64,000 nucleotides of DNA from CAWHJN01 sp963829705 (GTDB lineage: Bacteria; Bacteroidota; Rhodothermia; Rhodothermales; BA12): contig CAWHJN010000005.1 in NCBI GenBank assembly GCA_963829705.1, positions 620,001-684,000 on the forward strand, in the 5' to 3' direction. The notes under the pieces are model-generated. The model was not told where the DNA came from. It searched no databases and saw nothing but the letters and a program-made list of their open reading frames with translations. How positions within the stretch are numbered: position 1 is the stretch's first letter; every line of letters starts with the position of its first letter. Shown here piece after piece: positions 7,066-16,097 of this stretch. The translations under genes and the position numbers were made by a program.

Positions 7066-8463
7066 TCACAGGTACAGCGCCGTCGTGATGGCGAAGTAGA
7101 TGGACAGGCCGAGGATGTCGTTGGCCGTCGTCACGAACGGGCCCATCGACACCGCCGGGTCGATGCCGAGGCGGCTGAGCACCACGGGGATGAGCGCGCC
7201 GTTGGTGGTGGCGAGCAGAATGACGATGAACAGCGCCAGCGACGACACCAGCGCCAGGCGCAGCGCAGAGTCGCCGCCGAGGTGGAAGGCCCACACGACG
7301 CCGCACAGCAGCAGCGACAGGCACAGCCCGTTGACCAGCGCCACGGCCATCTCCTTGAAGACGCGCCGGAAGGCATCGTCCAGCAGCAGCCGCCCCGACG
7401 ACAGCCCCTGCACGGTGATCGCCGCGCTCTGGATGGCCGCGTTGCCTGCCATTGCCGTCATGATGGGGATGAAAAACGCCAGCACCACCACGTTCTCCAG
7501 CACGCCCTCGAACCGCTTCACAACCGACGCAGACAAGAGCGTGCCCAGCAGGCCCACGGCCAGCCACGGCAGGCGGCCCCGCGTGATGACGAAGACCGAG
7601 TCGTTCAACTCCTCGTCGCCCGACGAACCCGAGATCACCTGCAGGTCCTCGTCGGCCTCCTCACGCAGCACGTCCACCACGTCGTCGATGGTGATGCGGC
7701 CCGCGAGCCGCCCGTCGCGGTCCACCACGGGCAGCGACACGAGGTCGTAGCGCTCCATGATGCGGGCGACGTGCTCCTGGTCCTCGTCCACATCCACGGC
7801 CACGAAGTCCGTCTCCATGATCGACTCGACGAACGTGGTGCCGGGCGAGAGCAGCAGCCTCTTCAGCGACACGAGCCCGACGAGCGCGCCGGTGTCTTCG
7901 ACGACGAAGACGACGTAGACCTCGTCCACGTGCTCGGCCTGGCGGCGCACCTCTTCGGTGGCCTGCGCGACGGTCGCGTGGGCGGGCACCGACACGATCT
8001 CGGTGGCCATGAGGCCACCGGCGGTGTCGCTGGCGTAGGCCAGCAGGCCGCGCAGTTCGTCGGCGTCTTCGAGGCGCGGCAGCACGTCGAAGGCGACGGC
8101 CTCGGGCAGGTCGCTGAGGACGTCGGCGGCGTCGTCGGTGTCGAGCCGGTCGAGGATCTCGGCGATGCGGGCCGGGTGCGCCTCGTCGAGCAGCCGCTCC
8201 CGGTCGGCGCTGTCGACTTCGGTGAGGACGGTGGCGGCCTCTTCGTCGGGTAGCAGGCCGAAGACGGCGCGCGCCTCGTCTGCCGAGAGCATCCCCACCA
8301 GCCGCGCCACGTCGGCGGGGTAGTAGTCGGTGAGCAGGCCCACGAGACCCTGCCGGTCTTCGCGCTCGAGCAGCCGTTCCACCCGCTCGACGAGTTCGCT
8401 GTCCACGGGCAGCACGCTGCCGGGGCGCGCGTCGTCGCGGAGGTCTTCGGGGACGTGGAGCAT
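7066..8463 (-). CDS. mgtE: Magnesium transporter MgtE
   Basis: 465 residues, normal for MgtE. In order: an N-terminal superhelical domain (about 35-140, ADVARLVGMLSADEARAVF), tandem CBS domains (about 155-275, including GLMATEIVSVPAHATVAQA and GRITIDDVVDVLREEADE), a plug helix, and five membrane helices (about 300-460) with the pore motif PIMTAMAGNAAIQSAA. MgtE is a Mg-gated channel in the inner membrane. The start ATG follows a pyrimidine-rich leader made of repeated CACTCG/CTTCC words (8464-8520), which is unusual. Confidence 0.95.
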   Translation of the reverse strand: MLHVPEDLRDDARPGSVLPVDSELVERVERLLEREDRQGLVGLLTDYYPADVARLVGMLSADEARAVFGLLPDEEAATVLTEVDSADRERLLDEAHPARIAEILDRLDTDDAADVLSDLPEAVAFDVLPRLEDADELRGLLAYASDTAGGLMATEIVSVPAHATVAQATEEVRRQAEHVDEVYVVFVVEDTGALVGLVSLKRLLLSPGTTFVESIMETDFVAVDVDEDQEHVARIMERYDLVSLPVVDRDGRLAGRITIDDVVDVLREEADEDLQVISGSSGDEELNDSVFVITRGRLPWLAVGLLGTLLSASVVKRFEGVLENVVVLAFFIPIMTAMAGNAAIQSAAITVQGLSSGRLLLDDAFRRVFKEMAVALVNGLCLSLLLCGVVWAFHLGGDSALRLALVSSLALFIVILLATTNGALIPVVLSRLGIDPAVSMGPFVTTANDILGLSIYFAITTALYL

Positions 8464-8539
8464 CGGGGCGGGGGAAGTTTCGAGTGCCGAGTGTCGAGTG
8501 CCGAAGGTCGAAACGGGTTGCTTCCCCTCTCTTGCCCTG

Positions 8540-9319
8540 CTACTCCGCCACCTCCCGAAGATACTCGGACAGCGCGAAGAACTCGTCGGGTGTGAGCGTC
8601 TCGGCTCGGCGTTTCGCCCAATCTTCCGGCAGCGCGAGGCCCTGCGCGCGCGTCCACGCGGAGAGCGCGTTGTGGAGCGTTTTGCGCCGCTGGTTGAACG
8701 CCGCGCGGACGACGGTGCGGAAGTGGTCTTCGGCCTCGCCCGGCGGTGCCGTGTCGGTTTTGAAGCGCAGCCGCACCACGGCGCTCGTCACGTCGGGGCG
8801 CGGAAAAAACACCGTCGGAGGGACGTTGAAGAGGAGTTTGACCTCCGCGTAGCGCTGAAAAACGACGCTCAGGATGCCGTACGCCTTCGTGCGTGGCAAC
8901 GCCACGAGGCGCTCCGCCACTTCGCGTTGCATCATCACGACGGCCTCGCGGAGGACGGCGCGGCTATCGACGAGGCCGAAGAGAATAGGGCTCGTGATGT
9001 AGTACGGCAGGTTGCCGACGACGTAGAGCGGCCCGCCGAGTTCACGGGCCAGCGCGGGCCAGTCGGCCTCCAGCACGTCCGCGTGGCGCACGTCGAGGCC
9101 GGGCAGCGTCTCCCGCAGGTGCGCGATGGCGCGCTCGTCCACTTCGAGCGCCACGAGCTTCGGGTACGTTTCGAGCAGCACCGCCGTCATCGCCCCCGTC
9201 CCCGGCCCGATCTCGACGACGGGCGCGCCTTCCGGGGCCGAGACGCTGCCCGCGATCTTTCGAATCGTGTTGGGATCGCGCAGGAAGTTCTGCCCGAGGG
9301 ATTTCTTGGGTGTGATCAC
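8540..9319 (-). CDS. rsmA: 16S rRNA (adenine1518-N6/adenine1519-N6) dimethyltransferase
   Basis: 259 residues, normal for KsgA/RsmA. It starts with PKKSLGQNFLRD, has the SAM-binding motif VEIGPGTGAMT (about 36-46) and the catalytic NLPYYITSPI motif (about 104-113). It dimethylates two adjacent adenines near the 3' end of 16S rRNA late in small-subunit assembly. The start is GTG, and the last three bases of an upstream 27-codon ORF overlap it (GTGA), suggesting translational coupling. Confidence 0.95.
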   Translation of the reverse strand: MITPKKSLGQNFLRDPNTIRKIAGSVSAPEGAPVVEIGPGTGAMTAVLLETYPKLVALEVDERAIAHLRETLPGLDVRHADVLEADWPALARELGGPLYVVGNLPYYITSPILFGLVDSRAVLREAVVMMQREVAERLVALPRTKAYGILSVVFQRYAEVKLLFNVPPTVFFPRPDVTSAVVRLRFKTDTAPPGEAEDHFRTVVRAAFNQRRKTLHNALSAWTRAQGLALPEDWAKRRAETLTPDEFFALSEYLREVAE

Positions 9320-9399
9320 GCGAGCAGTCTCTGGAGCAGCCCGAAGGCGTTGGGCGGCGCGTCGGCGAAAAGCACGCGCGGGCGGGCCAGCGTCGTCAT
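9316..9399 (-). CDS. 27-residue upstream ORF overlapping the rsmA start
   Basis: An ATG-initiated ORF (MTTLARPRVLF..., ending GLLQRLLA) in a different frame from rsmA. Its TGA shares bases with the GTG start of rsmA (GTGA). A TACTTTG promoter-like box lies 24 bp before its ATG. It may be a coupling or leader peptide rather than a functional protein. It could also be chance in GC-rich DNA, so confidence is low. Confidence 0.35.
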   Translation of the reverse strand: MTTLARPRVLFADAPPNAFGLLQRLLA

Positions 9400-9422
9400 G
9401 GCATCAAATAGCTAAACGCGAG

Positions 9423-9429
9423 CAAAGTA
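9423..9429 (-). promoter_or_regulatory. TACTTTG, candidate -7 box for rsmA
   Basis: Near match to TAnnTTTG on the minus strand, in the only AT-richer patch between rsmA and the VWA gene. Transcription from it would include the 27-codon upstream ORF. Confidence 0.35.
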
Positions 9430-9458
9430 CAACGGCGCAATTACCCTCACCTCGCCCC

Positions 9459-10559
9459 TCACCGCACGTTTTTGCGGCGGTTGCGGACGAAGTCCTCGAA
9501 GACGAACGAGCCGAGATCGTCGAGGCTGCTGTAATACGCCCGCCCCTGATTGGCCTCGGTGAGTTCGTGGACGAACTTCTGGAGGTAGGGGTCGCGGGCG
9601 ATCATGAACGTCGTGACGGTGATGCCCTCGCGGCGACAGGCGACGGCCTCGTCGAGGACTTTGTTGACGATCTTGCGATCCAGCCCGAAGGCGTTGCGGT
9701 ACATCTTTCCGCCCTCGAAGTGGCACGACGGCTTGCCGTCGGTGATCATCAGGATCTGCTTGTTGCGGTTTTTGCGCCGCCTGAGAATATCCCGCGCCCG
9801 CTGCAAACCCGACCGCGTGTTGGTGTAAAACGGCCCGACTTCGAGGTACGGCAGGTCTTTGATGGACACCTCCCAGGCGTCGTTGCCGAAGGCTACGATG
9901 TCGAGCGTGTCTTTGGGGTAGCGCGTCAGGATGAGTTCGGCGAGGGCGAGGGCGGTTTTGCGGGCGGGCGTAATCCGGTCTTCGCCGTAGAGAATCATCG
10001 AGTGCGACAGGTCGATCATGAGCACGGTCGCCGTCGTGCTCTTGTGGTCGGTTTCGTAGACCTCGAAATCGTCCTCGCGGAGGTTCCACTCGCCGGTGCC
10101 GCTGCGGCGGAAGGCGTTGGAGAGCGTGCCCGTCACGTCGAGGTTGTGAACGTCGTCGCCGAATTGCCACGCGCGCGTCTCGGGCATCTTTTCATCGCCC
10201 ACGCCCGCGTGGGGCGTCTTGTGATCGCCGCGCCCGCTTTTCTGGAGGTCGGAGAACAGGTCTTCGAGCGCCCGCTGCCGCAGCGTCCGCTCCGTCCGCG
10301 CGGTGATTTTGACGGTGCCCGTGGGTTCGTCTTCTTCGAGGTAGCCGCGCTTTTTGAGCTCCTCGATGAAATCGCCCATGCCGTAGTCGTCGGTCGTGAT
10401 GCCGTACTTCTCGTCGAGCTGCGTGAGCCAGCGCAGCGCCTCGGCCGCATCGCCAGCAGCGAACTCCAGGAGTTGCTGAAAGAGGTTGAACAACTGGTCG
10501 AACAGCGGCAGGTGCTGCCCGTGCTGTTCCTCGTTCCATTGCGAATAGCGAAAGTCCAC
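9459..10559 (-). CDS. VWA-domain protein
   Basis: 366 residues. The C-terminal half is a von Willebrand A domain with a metal-ion site in MIDLSHSMILYGEDR (DxSxS) and ILMITDGKPSCHFEGGK. The N-terminal half is helical (FDQLFNLFQQLLEFAAGD, GMGDFIEELKKRGYLEE). It resembles the VWA partner of AAA+ (MoxR/CbbQ-type) ATPases, but no such ATPase gene is adjacent. A GTG start at 10559 is chosen because the preceding sequence (CCCTTCACTCTTCACCC) matches the C/T-rich leader seen before most genes here; an ATG at 10604 is the alternative. Confidence 0.82.
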   Translation of the reverse strand: MDFRYSQWNEEQHGQHLPLFDQLFNLFQQLLEFAAGDAAEALRWLTQLDEKYGITTDDYGMGDFIEELKKRGYLEEDEPTGTVKITARTERTLRQRALEDLFSDLQKSGRGDHKTPHAGVGDEKMPETRAWQFGDDVHNLDVTGTLSNAFRRSGTGEWNLREDDFEVYETDHKSTTATVLMIDLSHSMILYGEDRITPARKTALALAELILTRYPKDTLDIVAFGNDAWEVSIKDLPYLEVGPFYTNTRSGLQRARDILRRRKNRNKQILMITDGKPSCHFEGGKMYRNAFGLDRKIVNKVLDEAVACRREGITVTTFMIARDPYLQKFVHELTEANQGRAYYSSLDDLGSFVFEDFVRNRRKNVR

Positions 10560-10826
10560 GGCGGGTGGCGGGTGAAGAGTGAAGGGTAACGGGACACGGC
10601 CCATGTTGCTCCACTGCGTCTTCACCAGACTCCAATCACCACGTCGCCCGGGGGTGGCATCCCGCTTGCATGGAACGGTGGGATGTCCGTACCGTTGCCT
10701 CCGCGCCTCTTCACCAACACGCTTTGCGATTGCGCCTGGGCTACGGTTTGACCTTGTAAGCACGCCGCGCCTGTCGTTTCTTCCGGGCAGGCTACGTTTC
10801 TGGTTTTACCGCATTTACCCTCTTCT

Positions 10827-11939
10827 ATGTCGCGCACGTTTCGCACCGGGCTGCTGGTCGCCCTCGCCGTGTTGGTCGTGGCCCCCGTGCAGGGGCAGAA
10901 GCTCGCCAAGTACGGCGCGGATTTCCTGTCGGGCGGCGTCGGTGGGCGGGCGCTGGGCATGGGCGGAGCCGCCGTCGCGCTGTCGCAGGATGTGGCCTCG
11001 GGCTACTGGAACGCGGCAGGACTCAGCGGCCTCGCGCACCCGCAGATCGCCTACATGCACGTCGAGCGCTTCGCGGGCATCGTCTCGTTCGATTACGCCA
11101 GCGCCGCCTACCCGGTCAACGACCGCTCGACGGTCGGCGTCTCGTTCTTCCGGTCGGGCGTCAACGACATCAAGAACACACTCGACGCCTGGGATGCCGA
11201 ACGTGACCAGCCGAAGCCCAACTACGAGAGCTACATCTCGACGTTTTCGGCGGCGGATTACGCTTTCTACCTCTCGTATGCGCGCCGGGTGAGCGGGCCG
11301 CTGTCGCTGGGCGTAACGGGCAAGGTCGTCCGCCGCTCTATCGGGCCATTCGCGGAAGCGTGGGGGTATTCGTTCGACGTGGGCGCGCAGTACCGCGTGG
11401 GGCGCGTGCAACTGGGCCTCAACCTCCAGGACGTGACGGGCATGTACCAGTCGTGGACGGTCGATCCTGACGCCTTCAACGGCAACACGGAAACCAACCC
11501 GGACACCGGCCAGCCGTACTCGTTCGAGGAGACGTTCGGGCAGGAATTGCCCTCGGGCGGCACGTACGTCGTCCCGCCGGTGGCGCGGCTGGGCGCGGGC
11601 TATGCGGTTCCGTTCGGCGAGAGCAGCCTGACGTTCGGCCTCGACGTGGACCTGGCCTTCGACGGGCAAGAGGCGTACGCCTTCGACGCGGGCGGCGTGT
11701 CGCTGCACCCGCGCATCGGGACGGAGTTCGACTACAAGGGCGTGCTCGCTTTCCGCGCCGGGATGAGCCGCCTTACGCCCACGCCCGACGACGGTGTCTC
11801 GTTCACGCCCGTGCTCGGCGCGGGCCTCAACCTCAAGCAGGTGAGTCTGGATTACGGCTTCGGCGACTTTGCGGGCATCACGAGCGACCTCGGCATGACG
11901 CACCGCATCTCGGCACGCCTGACGTTCAACGCCGAATAA
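10827..11939 (+). CDS. PorV/PorQ-family outer-membrane beta-barrel protein
   Basis: 370 residues with a signal peptide (cleaved near VQGQK). The N-terminal motif GADFLSGGVGGRALGMGGA and the following VASGYWNAAGLSG are the PorV/PorQ family signature (ALGMGGA...YWNPAGL). The rest alternates beta strands of a FadL-like barrel and ends IARLTF-like (HRISARLTFNAE). In T9SS bacteria PorV shuttles CTD-bearing cargo to the surface sortase, though many paralogs exist. It is convergent with, and only 15 bp from, a gene encoding a T9SS-CTD protein. Confidence 0.88.
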   Translation: MSRTFRTGLLVALAVLVVAPVQGQKLAKYGADFLSGGVGGRALGMGGAAVALSQDVASGYWNAAGLSGLAHPQIAYMHVERFAGIVSFDYASAAYPVNDRSTVGVSFFRSGVNDIKNTLDAWDAERDQPKPNYESYISTFSAADYAFYLSYARRVSGPLSLGVTGKVVRRSIGPFAEAWGYSFDVGAQYRVGRVQLGLNLQDVTGMYQSWTVDPDAFNGNTETNPDTGQPYSFEETFGQELPSGGTYVVPPVARLGAGYAVPFGESSLTFGLDVDLAFDGQEAYAFDAGGVSLHPRIGTEFDYKGVLAFRAGMSRLTPTPDDGVSFTPVLGAGLNLKQVSLDYGFGDFAGITSDLGMTHRISARLTFNAE

Positions 11940-11954
11940 TCTGCACCCGGCCCG

Positions 11955-14900
11955 TCACCGCACCACCACCATCGTGCGCGTCTCGGCCTGCCCGCCGCTC
12001 TGCAAGCGGTAGACGTACGTGCCGCTCGACAGGTCGGCAGCGTCGACGTGCGCCTCGTGCTCGCCCGCAGGCTGGAACGCATCGACGAGCGTGGCGACGC
12101 GGCGCCCGAGCAGGTCGTAGACGGCGAGCGTGACGTGGCTGCTGCGGGCGACCGCGTAACGGATCGTGGCCTGGCCGCGTACAGGGTTGGGGTAACTCTG
12201 GCCGAGCACGAGCGTCGCGGCTTCACCCGGCAGCGCGTCGATAGGCTCAGCGGCCACGATGATCGTGTTGGTCGGGCGCGGGTTGCCAAAGGCCGAGCGT
12301 GTGGTGACGTACGCGCCGTTGCCATCCGACACGCGGTGGCCGACGAGGTAGTAGTCGTTCTCGCTGAACGCGTGGAGCCCGATGTAGTTGATTTTATAGG
12401 CCGACGTGTTGAGCAAACCGCTCGGATCGTTTAGCGGCTTCCACGTCTCACCGCCGTCGAGCGAGCGCAGGATCGTGCCGTTGAGCCCGGCGACGAGGGC
12501 CAGCGAATCGGTCACGAACTGCACGCGGCGCAGGCTCTCCGAGGTGGTGGAAGGCTGCTGCGTCCACGTCGCGCCGCCGTCGGTCGTCTTCATGATCTTG
12601 CCGCCGTCGCCCACCATCATCCCCGTCTGCTCATCCCGAAACGCGACGCTGTGGAAAGTGCCCGTGGTGACGATCTTTGCCGTCCAGTTCTGCAAATCGC
12701 CCGTGGTGTACGAGAACCGCCCGGCCTGGCCCACCGCTACCGCGAAGGTGGGGCTGACGATGTCCACGTCGTTGAGGTTGAAGGAGGTGCCTGCGGGCCG
12801 GGCGTTCCAGGTCTTGCCGCCGTCGGTGGTGAGCAGAACCGTGCCGCTGCTGCCCACGGCCACGGCGGTATCGGCGTTTAGGAAATCGAGCCCGATCAAA
12901 TTCGCGGCGCTGATACTGCGGCTGTTCCACGTGGCGCCGCCATCGGTGGTGACGGCGTAGTTGGTGCCCGCGTTGCCGACGACGTGGATCGTCAGCGAGT
13001 CGATCATGTGGGCGTCGTGCGCCGAGCCCGAGAGACCCACGCGGCTGCCGTGCCAGGTAAAGGCCCGCATGCCGCCGTCGGTCGTCGTGACGACCTGCTT
13101 GTTCTGCCCGACGAGGACGCCGTTGCGCCGGTCGGCGAAGTGGACGTTGTAGAAGGCGCGTGTATCGAGGTTGATGCTCTGGAAGTACAACGTCTGAGGC
13201 ACCGTCTTGCTGAAATCACACCACACGTCGATGGGCGTCTCGGGGTCGCCCCCGTGGAAAATGGTGTAGGTGCGGGTGGCGCTCTTGTCATCCTCGTTCA
13301 GCCGAGACGATACATCGGCGCAGCTGCGGTCGAAGGCAGGCTGGGTGATGGGCGCGCGCGTGGTGAAGCCCGCCGCGTCGGTCGCCTCGACGAAGCCGCC
13401 GCTGCTCGGCAGCATGGCACCCGTATTCGCCATCCGGTAGAACGCGCCGTTCTGCGTGCGGACAAGCGGGATGGGCTCGGCCTGCCCGAAGACGAAGGCC
13501 TCGACCTTGTTGACGGGAAACGCGCCGTTGGCGGTGGGCAGCACGAGGATGTCGCGCAGGTCGGGGCTGTACGAGGCCAGGTTCACCGTTGGGCCGGGCG
13601 TGGTGCCGGGCGTGGCGAGAAACACCTGCGTTTCGGACTCCATCGGCGTGGCGAGCGGGTCGCTGGCGTCGTAGGCATCCAAGAGCGCCTGTGAAGGCGA
13701 CGAGAGGTACCAGTCGTCGGGGAATTTGACGCCGTTGAGGTACGTGCCGTCCGCCCGGTCTTCTACGTCCATCACGAGCGAGAGCACCTCGCGCAGGTTG
13801 AGGTCGGGGTCGAAGTTCGGGTGCCCGGCGAAAACGTGGTACTCACGCGAGTCGTCGCCGATGTCCACGTTCACGACCGTCGAGACCGGCCCCATGCCCG
13901 CCTCGTAGAGCGGCCACGTGCAGTTGCGCCGCACGTCGCAGCCCCACGTGCCGTCCTCGTTGAACCGGACGATCTCCGCGTCGATCTTCGTCACCTCGAT
14001 GGAGAGCGGCGCGCCGGCTTCGAGGGCTTTCAGCTCGTCGAGCGTGATGGCGATTTCGCCCGCGCCCTGCGTGTCGCCCAGGATGATGCCGCCGGTACCC
14101 TGCGGGTAGCGGCTCTGGCCGGGGGAGGGGTTGCCGTTGCGTGCCGTCAGAAGCGCCGCCGTTTCTTCGGCTTCGTTGGCGGAGTAGGTAAAGATGCGCC
14201 GGTCGCCGATGAGGACGTTGAACGACGGGCGTACGTCGTGAGCGTCGGCGCTGCCGAGGTTGAGGTAGAACACCTCCAGCTTCAGCCGTGCGGCGCGCTC
14301 CGGCGTGACGGTCGTGGCTTTGCTCACGTCCACCGTCGTGTCGCGCGTCGAGGACTCGGTTTTGGTGTTGGTGTAGCTGTAATGGGCGCTCACCTCCACG
14401 CTCGCGAGCTTGAACGGGTTGAGTTCGGCGCCGACTGTCACGCTGCCGCCGACTTCGTGCTGGTTGCTCGTCTCGTTCGTCCAGCTGCTCGAAATCGATT
14501 TGCCTTCGGTGTCGGTGATGGTGTTGGTGGGCGTGACGGTGTAGCGCACCAGCCCGACGGTGATGATGGGGCGCGCGGCCACGAGTGGGTGGTTGTACGG
14601 CGGGCGCACACCGCGCGGCATGTTGATGCCGGTGGCCTCGGTGTAGTCGCTGTACGGGTCCTGGTCGGTCGTCCAGCTCAGCGCGTCGGTGAAAAAGCAG
14701 ACGGTCGGGTCGGTGCTGGGGCAGGGCGCGAAGCCCGTGAGCACGTCGTAGGTGAAGCCGTTGACTTCGAGGGCGTTGTCGATGCCGTCGCCGTCGGCGT
14801 CGTCGGTGGCGACGAGCATCCGCGTCTCACCCGTCGCGCTGCGGTACTGGACGTATTCGGTGGGTGCGTTCTGGGCGTGCACAGGGGCGGCGACGAGCAG

Positions 14901-14972
14901 GAGGGCCAACATCCATCCTGCGGTGCCGACGAGGCGGAGCGCGTGCGGCGAGGCGAAAGAGGATACGTGCAT
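11955..14972 (-). CDS. Protective-antigen-like (binary toxin B) pore-forming protein fused to beta-propeller and T9SS sorting domain
   Basis: 1005 residues from the ATG. Order: signal peptide (1-33); Ca-binding segment DADGDGIDNALEVNGFTYDV (58-77), then SWTTDQDPYSDYTEATG and NHPLVAARPII, all close to anthrax protective antigen domain 1'; pore-forming-like domain (about 138-345) with alternating polar/apolar hairpin HEVGGSVTVGAELNPF and VEVSAHYSYTNT; a second toxin-B-like part (LNLREVLSLVMDVED, 391-405); a Cys-bracketed GON/fibrinogen-like module (RSCADVSS...PIDVWCDF, 549-587); five TTDGGxTW propeller repeats (about 610-895); and a T9SS CTD (SYPNPVRGQATIRY...SGTYVYRL, 926-990). There is no PA14 pro-domain or furin-type site. 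Secreted surface translocase or toxin is inferred. Confidence 0.8.
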   Translation of the reverse strand: MHVSSFASPHALRLVGTAGWMLALLLVAAPVHAQNAPTEYVQYRSATGETRMLVATDDADGDGIDNALEVNGFTYDVLTGFAPCPSTDPTVCFFTDALSWTTDQDPYSDYTEATGINMPRGVRPPYNHPLVAARPIITVGLVRYTVTPTNTITDTEGKSISSSWTNETSNQHEVGGSVTVGAELNPFKLASVEVSAHYSYTNTKTESSTRDTTVDVSKATTVTPERAARLKLEVFYLNLGSADAHDVRPSFNVLIGDRRIFTYSANEAEETAALLTARNGNPSPGQSRYPQGTGGIILGDTQGAGEIAITLDELKALEAGAPLSIEVTKIDAEIVRFNEDGTWGCDVRRNCTWPLYEAGMGPVSTVVNVDIGDDSREYHVFAGHPNFDPDLNLREVLSLVMDVEDRADGTYLNGVKFPDDWYLSSPSQALLDAYDASDPLATPMESETQVFLATPGTTPGPTVNLASYSPDLRDILVLPTANGAFPVNKVEAFVFGQAEPIPLVRTQNGAFYRMANTGAMLPSSGGFVEATDAAGFTTRAPITQPAFDRSCADVSSRLNEDDKSATRTYTIFHGGDPETPIDVWCDFSKTVPQTLYFQSINLDTRAFYNVHFADRRNGVLVGQNKQVVTTTDGGMRAFTWHGSRVGLSGSAHDAHMIDSLTIHVVGNAGTNYAVTTDGGATWNSRSISAANLIGLDFLNADTAVAVGSSGTVLLTTDGGKTWNARPAGTSFNLNDVDIVSPTFAVAVGQAGRFSYTTGDLQNWTAKIVTTGTFHSVAFRDEQTGMMVGDGGKIMKTTDGGATWTQQPSTTSESLRRVQFVTDSLALVAGLNGTILRSLDGGETWKPLNDPSGLLNTSAYKINYIGLHAFSENDYYLVGHRVSDGNGAYVTTRSAFGNPRPTNTIIVAAEPIDALPGEAATLVLGQSYPNPVRGQATIRYAVARSSHVTLAVYDLLGRRVATLVDAFQPAGEHEAHVDAADLSSGTYVYRLQSGGQAETRTMVVVR

Positions 14973-15237
14973 GGCGGACACCGGCTGGTGAGAGGGGGGC
15001 TATTCCAATACGCCGCGTTTCCGCACGAAAGCGATCATGGTAGTACCAATCTATCTCTGGATTGCCCGGTGTCAAGCCCAGAGGGTGGCTGCGCGCCCGG
15101 GCTGCAACGCCTCGGCAACAATCGCGGGTGCGGAAAACGAGGCCGGATCAGCGCTTGCAGACAAACGTGCAGATGCCGCGCACCGCGCCTCCACGCATCG
15201 GTGACGCGATTCCTTTCGTTTTCCTGTCTGCACCGCT

Positions 15238-16041
15238 ATGCACGCTATCCGCCTTTCTGGTCAGTATGTCCTTCTGCTCCTGCTCGCCCTCACGCCGCTC
15301 GGCTGCGCCACGACGGGCATCAACGCGGGCGACCTCAACCTCGTCTCGCTCGAGGAGGAGTGGCAACTCGGCCAGCAAACTGCCGCCGAAGTCGCCAAAC
15401 AGGTGCGCCTGTCGCGCGACGCGACGATGAACGCCTACGTCAACCGCATAGGGCAGCGCATCGTGGCGCAGACCGAGATGGCGAACCTGCCGTGGACGTT
15501 CCACGTGGTCGATGACGATGCCATCAACGCCTTCAACATTCCGGGCGGGCACGTCTACGTCAACACGGGCCTGATCCGAGCGGCGTCAAGCGCGTCGGAG
15601 CTGGCGGGGGTGATGGCCCACGAGATCACGCACGGCGTGTCGCGCCACGGCACGGAGCAGCTGTCGAAGCAGTACGGCATCAGCGCACTCGCCGGACTGG
15701 CACTCGGCAACAATCCCGGCGTGGTCGAGCAGATCGCGGCGCAGGTGGTCGCGGGCGGCGCCATCGCCAAGTTCTCGCGCGGCGCCGAGCGCGAAGCGGA
15801 CCGCTACGGCATCCGCTACATGACGGCGGCAGGTTACAACCCCAACGGCATGGTGCGGCTGTTCGAGACGCTGATGGCGGAAAACGGCGGCGGTGGCGGC
15901 GGGCTGGCGTTCTTCAATACGCACCCGCTCACCCGCGACCGCATCCGCGACGCCGAGAAGCAGATTGCGGGCATGAACCTGCCCTCTGGACTCGTCACCA
16001 ACGACAGCGAGTTCAACAGCGTCCGCCAGCGGGCAAGATAG
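15238..16041 (+). CDS. M48-family lipoprotein metallopeptidase
   Basis: 267 residues. A lipoprotein signal ends in a lipobox with acceptor C23 (LTPLGC). The zinc site is H128-E-x-x-H132 in MAHEITHGVSRHG, and the third ligand is in GAEREADRYGIRYM. IPGGHVYVNTGLI and FNTHPLTRDRI are typical of BepA/LoiP-type M48 peptidases that act on misfolded outer-membrane or periplasmic proteins. The length is normal for the single-domain form without TPRs. It stands alone between divergent and convergent neighbours. Confidence 0.93.
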   Translation: MHAIRLSGQYVLLLLLALTPLGCATTGINAGDLNLVSLEEEWQLGQQTAAEVAKQVRLSRDATMNAYVNRIGQRIVAQTEMANLPWTFHVVDDDAINAFNIPGGHVYVNTGLIRAASSASELAGVMAHEITHGVSRHGTEQLSKQYGISALAGLALGNNPGVVEQIAAQVVAGGAIAKFSRGAEREADRYGIRYMTAAGYNPNGMVRLFETLMAENGGGGGGLAFFNTHPLTRDRIRDAEKQIAGMNLPSGLVTNDSEFNSVRQRAR

Positions 16042-16097
16042 AGGGAGAGGTGGTGGGAATTGTGGCAGCAGTTGCGTCTCTACCACCAACTAACGCC

